DNA of 10,768 nt, from assembly GCA_028699175.1 (NCBI GenBank), contig JAQVVC010000029.1:1-10768 (forward strand). The letters run 5' to 3'. The notes under the pieces were generated by a model. It was not told the DNA's origin. It searched no databases and saw nothing but the letters and a program-made list of their open reading frames with translations. A program made the position numbers and the translations under genes. The stretch is from Bacilli bacterium. GTDB lineage: Bacteria; Bacillota_I; Bacilli_A; RF39; UBA660. Shown here piece after piece: positions 7,099 through 10,768 of the stretch (the stretch's first letter is position 1; each line of letters begins with the position of its first letter).

Positions 7099-7389
7099 AT
7101 GAAATTATATTATCAAACATTATCAAAAGAAAAGAAAAAAAATTTAAAAGAAAAATTTTTAAAAAGTAAAGAATCAATTTTGTTTAAAAAAGGAAATAAA
7201 ATAGTAGTAGTATCAATTATTGGAATAATTGTAGCATTTATTTCAGTAATTTTTGATATTATATATAAAACTGGAGTATTAAATTATGTTTTAGATGGAT
7301 TATTATTTATATTTTCTTTAATATTTTTAATAATTTTTAATAAAATAAAATTAAAAGAAATAAATAAATTTGCATTAAAATCTAAATAG
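7099..7389 (+). CDS. Uncharacterised small membrane protein, two transmembrane helices (96 aa)
   Basis: I do not recognise a family. Residues 1-34 form a strongly basic amphipathic stretch (many Lys). They are followed by two hydrophobic helices at about 35-54 and 62-80, joined by a short loop, and a basic tail. By the positive-inside rule both ends would be cytoplasmic. The ribosome site AAAGGAG (7087-7093) overlaps the end of recX, and the ATG is 2 nt after the recX stop, so the two are cotranscribed. The link to RecX may be only operonic convenience. A bidirectional terminator follows. Confidence 0.8.
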   Translation: MKLYYQTLSKEKKKNLKEKFLKSKESILFKKGNKIVVVSIIGIIVAFISVIFDIIYKTGVLNYVLDGLLFIFSLIFLIIFNKIKLKEINKFALKSK

Positions 7390-7397
7390 AATAATAA

Positions 7398-7428
7398 AAA
7401 AGAGAAGTTCATTATTAACTTCTCTTTT
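7398..7428. terminator. Bidirectional terminator between convergent recX operon and prsA
   Basis: AAAAGAGAAGTT (7398-7409) pairs perfectly with AACTTCTCTTTT (7417-7428) around a 7-nt loop. A-rich sequence on the left and T-rich sequence on the right let the hairpin serve both strands. It is the only sequence between the 96-aa gene and the prsA stop. Confidence 0.9.
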
Positions 7429-7442
7429 AATTATAAGATTTA

Positions 7443-8468
7443 TTACTGTGAATTTTGATTTGCTTGTTGTCTTAGTGAAAGTAATTGATTACTTATTAAA
7501 GTTGAATATTTTGATTTTAAATCAGAATCTTCAATATTAAATCCATATTCTTTTCTTAGATCTGCTAGAGCATTTACAGAAATGGTTTTATCGTTAGTTT
7601 GAAGTTCTTTTGATAAGGTTTCAATTATTTTTTCTTTAGAATCTTTTAAACTTGGTTTATCTTTTTCAGCAGTTTTTAATATAATATGATATCCAAATTC
7701 ACTTTTTACAGGTGTTTTTGTATAAGTTTTAATTTTTAATTCATAAGCTGCTTTTTCGAATGAAGCAACCATATCTCCTTTATTAAAATAACCTAAATCG
7801 CCACCTTTTTCAGAATTGCTTTTATCTTCTGAATATTTTTTAGCTAAATCAACAAATTTTGCTCCTTTGTCAAGTTCTTTAATAATATTTTTGGCTTGTT
7901 TTAAAGCAGCATCTTCAGCAGATTTTTTTTCTTCATCAGTCATATCTTCTGTTGCTTTTGATGTAATTAAAATATGTTTACATTGAATATCACCAACTAT
8001 TTCATCTTCATAATACTTTTTGATTTGTTTATCAGTTACTTCAGCTTTAGCATAATCTTCAACCGCTTTAGTACGGTAATATGATAGTTCTAACATTTCT
8101 TCAAACTCAGCTATTGTTGTCATTCCATAGTAATTTGATAATGCTTCAAGTAAAGCACTTTCATCATATTCTCCATTTTCATCTTTATAGTTTTCTTTAA
8201 CGGTAGTAAGTTGTTCATCGATATACTTATCAGCTTCTTTTTTATTGTCAGGATACTTATCAAGTAATATTGTTCGATCAATTAAATCAATCAATACATT
8301 AATAGCATATTTTTCTTTTAATCCATTAAATAATTTATCAACACTAATATTTAATTTAGCATTATCAAATGAAACCATTGCTTCCTCTCCATTAGCTAAT
8401 TTCGGATTTTTACCACATCCAGTTGCTACAAATAGTATTAAAATAGCAAGTAAAACTTTCTTTTTCAT
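7443..8468 (-). CDS. prsA: Foldase lipoprotein PrsA, parvulin-type peptidylprolyl isomerase
   Basis: An extracytoplasmic lipoprotein that helps exported proteins fold by prolyl cis-trans isomerisation. The N-terminus is a lipoprotein signal with lipobox VATGC (Cys18 lipidated). Residues 30-155 form the SurA/PrsA-like helical chaperone part. Residues 161-266 are a single parvulin domain with CKHILI (His165), SEKGGDLGYF at about 219-228, F237 in the substrate pocket, and FGYHIILK (His261). Residues 270-341 are a helical C-terminal return typical of PrsA. The 341-residue length is somewhat above the roughly 290 of Bacillus PrsA. The ATG at 8468 has GGGAGG with a 6-nt gap. It would serve exported clients such as the surface proteins encoded nearby. 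It is transcribed alone from a strong promoter and ends at a shared bidirectional terminator. Confidence 0.92.
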   Translation of the reverse strand: MKKKVLLAILILFVATGCGKNPKLANGEEAMVSFDNAKLNISVDKLFNGLKEKYAINVLIDLIDRTILLDKYPDNKKEADKYIDEQLTTVKENYKDENGEYDESALLEALSNYYGMTTIAEFEEMLELSYYRTKAVEDYAKAEVTDKQIKKYYEDEIVGDIQCKHILITSKATEDMTDEEKKSAEDAALKQAKNIIKELDKGAKFVDLAKKYSEDKSNSEKGGDLGYFNKGDMVASFEKAAYELKIKTYTKTPVKSEFGYHIILKTAEKDKPSLKDSKEKIIETLSKELQTNDKTISVNALADLRKEYGFNIEDSDLKSKYSTLISNQLLSLRQQANQNSQ

Positions 8469-8493
8469 TATTTTCCTCCCTTGTCTAGTAAAT

Positions 8494-8522
8494 ATTATAG
8501 CAGTATATTATTTAAAATACAA
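8494..8522 (-). promoter_or_regulatory. Extended -10 sigma-A promoter of prsA
   Basis: On the minus strand, TTGTAT (8522-8517), 17 nt, then a perfect TATAAT (8499-8494) preceded by TGC. It lies about 25 nt upstream of the prsA start. Confidence 0.75.
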
Positions 8523-8523
8523 G

Positions 8524-8552
8524 AACACAATTAGCTATAATTCCATACAATA
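8524..8552 (+). promoter_or_regulatory. Candidate mother-cell (sigma-K/E-like) promoter for the tiny membrane-protein genes
   Basis: AACA at 8524-8527, 16 nt, then CATACAATA at 8544-8552. This fits the Bacillus sigma-K consensus as I recall it (mACm, about 16 nt, CATAnnnTA), and CATACAAT also resembles a sigma-E -10. A competing sigma-A reading uses the perfect TATAAT at 8536-8541, but that lacks a convincing -35. Either way the promoter diverges from that of prsA. Confidence 0.4.
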
Positions 8553-8579
8553 AAGTGAGTAATGAAAAGGAGGGAGAAT

Positions 8580-8675
8580 ATGAACGCTTGTTGTGGTCAT
8601 ACTGGTATTAGTGGTGCTGCTTTCATACTTGTACTATTTATATTACTAGTTATAATCGTAGGAGCTGTTATATAG
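8580..8675 (+). CDS. Tiny YjcZ/SscA-like transmembrane protein (31 aa)
   Basis: A 31-codon gene that a standard length cut-off would miss. It starts at the ATG at 8580 with an excellent AAAAGGAGGG site (8565-8574). The in-frame ATG at 8562 lies before that site and is unlikely. The product is a short Cys/Gly-rich head (NACCGHTGISG) followed by a single hydrophobic helix AAFILVLFILLVIIVGA. This matches the pattern of the tiny Bacillus proteins YjcZ and SscA (PF09680/TIGR01732: glycine-rich head, then FALIVVLFILLIIVGA). In B. subtilis SscA is a spore-coat-associated protein made late in the mother cell. The next gene encodes a paralogue 15 nt downstream. The family call is by eye but the helix match is close. 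Confidence 0.85.
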   Translation: MNACCGHTGISGAAFILVLFILLVIIVGAVI

Positions 8676-8690
8676 TAGAGGAGGTTAAAT

Positions 8691-8816
8691 ATGACTAATA
8701 AAATATGTGACAAAGAAAAAAGATGTGGTCAAGATAACTTTTTGAATAATGCTTTTATTATATTAGTGTTATTTATACTTTTAGCAATTATTCTTGGAGC
8801 AGCTTTAAGATACTAA
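8691..8816 (+). CDS. Tiny YjcZ/SscA-like transmembrane protein, second copy (41 aa)
   Basis: A 41-codon gene with AGAGGAGG 7 nt before the ATG at 8691. The head (MTNKICDKEKRCGQDNFLNN) is charged and has two cysteines, unlike the glycine-rich head of its neighbour. The helix AFIILVLFILLAIILGA is nearly the same as that of the 31-aa protein. The pair therefore looks like an old tandem duplication with a divergent N-terminus and a conserved membrane segment. The genes are cotranscribed and a terminator follows directly. A role in the spore coat or envelope is inferred from family resemblance only. Confidence 0.83.
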   Translation: MTNKICDKEKRCGQDNFLNNAFIILVLFILLAIILGAALRY

Positions 8817-8839
8817 AAAAGAGGGAATCCTCTTTTTTT
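8815..8839 (+). terminator. Rho-independent terminator after the tiny-protein operon
   Basis: AAAAAAGAGG (8815-8824) pairs with CCTCTTTTTT (8829-8838) around the 4-nt loop GAAT. The T run on the right extends to 8839 and the left arm starts in the stop codon. Confidence 0.88.
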
Positions 8840-8852
8840 ATTTAAATTAATA

Positions 8853-8861
8853 TGTTAAAAT
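8853..8861 (+). promoter_or_regulatory. Probable extended -10 promoter of herA
   Basis: TGT followed by TAAAAT (8856-8861) gives an extended -10, with no good -35 upstream because that region is the terminator T tract. CATAAT at 8862-8867 is an alternative -10. AGGTGAT at 8873-8879 is the ribosome site for the ATG at 8883. Confidence 0.4.
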
Positions 8862-8882
8862 CATAATAGAATAGGTGATTAT

Positions 8883-10643
8883 ATGTTTGGCAAAATAAAA
8901 TCAATTGAAGAAAATGTTATTATTGTAGAAAATACAGCGGGAAAAATGGATGTTAATTATATAAATTATCATGTTGTATTTGCAGAGGCAAGCCGAAAAA
9001 TAATAGGGGAAATTACTAGTATTAAAGAAACAGATATCGAAATTCTTTTAGTTGGTGAAATAAAAAATGAAGAATTTTATTCGGGAGTATTAAAAAAGCC
9101 TAATTTTTCTACTATACCAAGACTGGTTTATAAAAGTGAAGTAGAATTATTTTTAGGGAGCCAGGATATAGCTAATAAAAGTAATTTATATATTGGTTCA
9201 TCTAATATATATGAAGGATTTAATGTAAGTACCGATTTAAATAGCTTCTTTTCTAATCATTTTGCAATTATTGGTAATACTGGTTCGGGTAAATCGTGTG
9301 GAGTAGCTCGAATTTTGCAAAATATATTTTATCATAATGATGAAAATTTGCCCGTAAATGCTCATATAATATTATTTGATGTTTATGGTGAATATAATAG
9401 TGCTTTGTCAGTATTAAATAATTTATCTGGTATTGGTTATAAAAGTTATTCTACAAAATTAGATTTTACCGAAGGAGACATCTTAAATATTCCGGCTTAT
9501 TTTTTAGACGTAGATGATTTAGCTCTTCTTTTAAATGCTACTACTCCAAGCCAAATACCTATAATTGAAAAAGCTATTAGATTAGTGTATGTATTTAAAA
9601 GTAAAGAACAATATATGCAAACATATAAAAATGATATTATTGCATCAGCTTTATTAGATATATTATCTTCTGGTCGAACATCAACTCAAATTAGGGACCA
9701 AATAGTGGCTGTTTTATCTCATTATAATACGCCAACATTAAATTTAGATACCCAAATAATTCAACCGGGATATTCAAGAACAATAAAACAATGTTTAAAT
9801 ATAGATCAACAAGGAAAAATGAATTCAGTTCAATTTGTAGTTGATTTTTTGAGTAGTTATCAAAAATTAGATTTAAGTACCATTAAAATTGATTCAACAC
9901 TTGTTTATAATTTAGATGATTTATATTATGCTTTCGAATTTGCTTTAATTAGTGAAGGAGTTTTAAAATCTGAAAAAGTATATGATGAATTAAATCAACT
10001 TAAAGTAAGACTACAACAAATTATTAATAGTCAAAATAAATTATTTTTTGATTCTAAAGAAGAAAGAATAAGTAAAGAAACTTATATTAAAAGTCTTTTT
10101 GGAAATGATAAAAATAAGAGACAAATTATTAATATGAATTTAAATTATATCGATGAAAGATTTGCTAAAATTTTAACTAAAATATATACTAAAATGTTTT
10201 TTGATTATACAACTGATTTGGAACAAAGAGCTAGTTATCCAATTCATATTATTTTAGAAGAAGCTCATCGATATGTTCAAAATGATAGTGATTTACATGT
10301 TTTAGGATATAATATATTTGACCGAATTACTAAAGAAGGAAGAAAGTATGGAGTACTTTTAGGGTTAATTACACAAAGACCAAGTGAATTATCTAATACA
10401 GCTCTTTCTCAATGTTCTAATTTTATTGCTTTTAGAATGTTTCATCCCGAAGATTTAAGAATAATTAGTAATATTTCTAGTAATGTTAGTTTAGAAACCG
10501 TTGAAAAATTAAAAAGCTTAGTACCTGGTACTGCTATGGTATTTGGAACATCATTTAAATTACCACTTTTAGTTAAGTTACAATTACCGGATCCAATGCC
10601 TCAAAGTACAAGTGTTGATATTAAAAATTTATGGTATAATTAA
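8883..10643 (+). CDS. herA: HerA-like hexameric ATPase / DNA translocase
   Basis: A HerA/FtsK-superfamily ATPase (DUF87 type) of 586 residues. Residues 1-60 look like the HAS-barrel N-terminal beta domain found in HerA proteins. Residue 131 begins the Walker A motif GNTGSGKS (Lys137, Ser138). HIILFDVYGEY follows at about 162-172, in the position of the HerA 'D-x-x-GEY' strand. After a long helical middle region, Walker B is HIILEEAHRY with Glu459/Glu460. Then come DRITKEGRKYG (arginine-finger region, Arg487) and LGLITQRPSEL (Gln498), with a C-terminal strand-rich end. HerA hexamers pump duplex DNA. In archaea they work with NurA nuclease for end resection, and in bacteria they often pair with NurA, SIR2 or other nucleases, including in phage defence. 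Here it sits alone between two terminators with no nuclease gene beside it in the window. Confidence 0.88.
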   Translation: MFGKIKSIEENVIIVENTAGKMDVNYINYHVVFAEASRKIIGEITSIKETDIEILLVGEIKNEEFYSGVLKKPNFSTIPRLVYKSEVELFLGSQDIANKSNLYIGSSNIYEGFNVSTDLNSFFSNHFAIIGNTGSGKSCGVARILQNIFYHNDENLPVNAHIILFDVYGEYNSALSVLNNLSGIGYKSYSTKLDFTEGDILNIPAYFLDVDDLALLLNATTPSQIPIIEKAIRLVYVFKSKEQYMQTYKNDIIASALLDILSSGRTSTQIRDQIVAVLSHYNTPTLNLDTQIIQPGYSRTIKQCLNIDQQGKMNSVQFVVDFLSSYQKLDLSTIKIDSTLVYNLDDLYYAFEFALISEGVLKSEKVYDELNQLKVRLQQIINSQNKLFFDSKEERISKETYIKSLFGNDKNKRQIINMNLNYIDERFAKILTKIYTKMFFDYTTDLEQRASYPIHIILEEAHRYVQNDSDLHVLGYNIFDRITKEGRKYGVLLGLITQRPSELSNTALSQCSNFIAFRMFHPEDLRIISNISSNVSLETVEKLKSLVPGTAMVFGTSFKLPLLVKLQLPDPMPQSTSVDIKNLWYN

Positions 10644-10673
10644 AAATAAGTGTTAGGTATAACACTTATTTTT
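10642..10673. terminator. Terminator after herA, probably bidirectional with the convergent gene
   Basis: AAAAATAAGTGTT (10642-10654) pairs perfectly with AACACTTATTTTT (10661-10673) around the 6-nt loop AGGTAT. A and T tracts flank both sides. The convergent gene on the right stops at 10674, directly next to the hairpin. Confidence 0.88.
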
Positions 10674-10768
10674 TTAAATACTTTTTTCTGATTTTTTTAA
10701 AGTTCTTGCTTCTCTAGTAGATAATTTAACTTTAACACCATCAACGGTTACAGTTTGTAAATTGATTT
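10674..10768 (-). CDS. rpmB: Ribosomal protein L28, C-terminal end (partial)
   Basis: Only the last 30 codons and the TAA (10676-10674) are in the window; the rest lies beyond the right edge. The tail INLQTVTVDGVKVKLSTREA, followed by RTLKKSEKSI, matches the end of bacterial L28. That end is 'NLQ.V', a short insert around DG, then 'V.VSTRAL+' and a basic tail. The length and basic character fit a large-subunit ribosomal protein. The fragment is short, so the assignment is likely but not certain. It is convergent with herA and ends at the shared hairpin. Confidence 0.7.
   Translation of the reverse strand, partial: INLQTVTVDGVKVKLSTREARTLKKSEKSI

Noticed and set aside
8245..8553. Plus-strand open frame of 102 codons
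   Set aside because: It is antisense to the N-terminal part of prsA and its promoter, and its hydrophobic end is the reverse of the prsA signal peptide; no ribosome site.
8562..8579. In-frame ATG at 8562 for the 31-aa protein
   Set aside because: It precedes the strong AAAAGGAGGG site and would add MKRREN translated from that site itself.
8883..10643. Mobile or defence island centred on the HerA ATPase
   Set aside because: Neighbours are ordinary chromosomal genes (prsA, probable rpmB), there is no effector, integrase or terminal repeat, and base composition matches the surroundings.

Overview
The window is a very AT-rich stretch of low-GC Gram-positive (Firmicutes/Bacillota, Bacilli-like) chromosome. 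Strong AGGAGG-type ribosome sites, sigma-A-like promoters (several with an extended TGn -10), Rho-independent terminators, PrsA, RecX and tiny YjcZ-like membrane proteins all point that way. Tryptophan is always TGG in the genes I translated, and all twelve visible stop codons are TAA (nine) or TAG (three). This fits the standard bacterial code rather than the Mycoplasma code. An uncultured gut Bacilli lineage (RF39-like) is a reasonable guess, but it is inference only.

Layout: at the left edge, on the minus strand, is part of a NitT/TauT-type ABC importer: a membrane-anchored substrate-binding protein, overlapping by 8 nt an ATPase that runs off the window. Diverging from it is a two-gene plus-strand operon of unrecognised proteins: a 445-residue coiled-coil protein and a 95-residue all-helical protein that appear to share a helical repeat. 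After a terminator comes a cell-surface operon. It encodes a secreted SH3b-glucosaminidase with a C-terminal dockerin pair, and a type I membrane protein with an Ig/cohesin-like domain plus a cadherin-like beta-sandwich. A terminator built into the last codons of that operon is followed at once by a good promoter driving recX and a 96-residue two-helix membrane protein. A perfect 12-bp bidirectional hairpin separates these from the convergent lipoprotein foldase gene prsA.

Diverging from prsA are two tiny transmembrane genes (31 and 41 codons) of the YjcZ/SscA type. They are preceded by a sequence resembling a mother-cell sporulation promoter. Next is a monocistronic herA-like hexameric ATPase/DNA translocase gene, flanked by terminators. 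The right edge, on the minus strand, is the end of a probable ribosomal protein L28 gene. No tRNA, rRNA, CRISPR array or insertion sequence was seen. No gene-free stretch exceeds about 115 nt.

The best candidate for an undescribed system is the surface pair: a dockerin-tagged wall hydrolase encoded 7 nt upstream of a membrane-anchored beta-sandwich protein that could dock it. Next are the coiled-coil/helical-repeat pair and the twin tiny proteins with a sporulation-like promoter.
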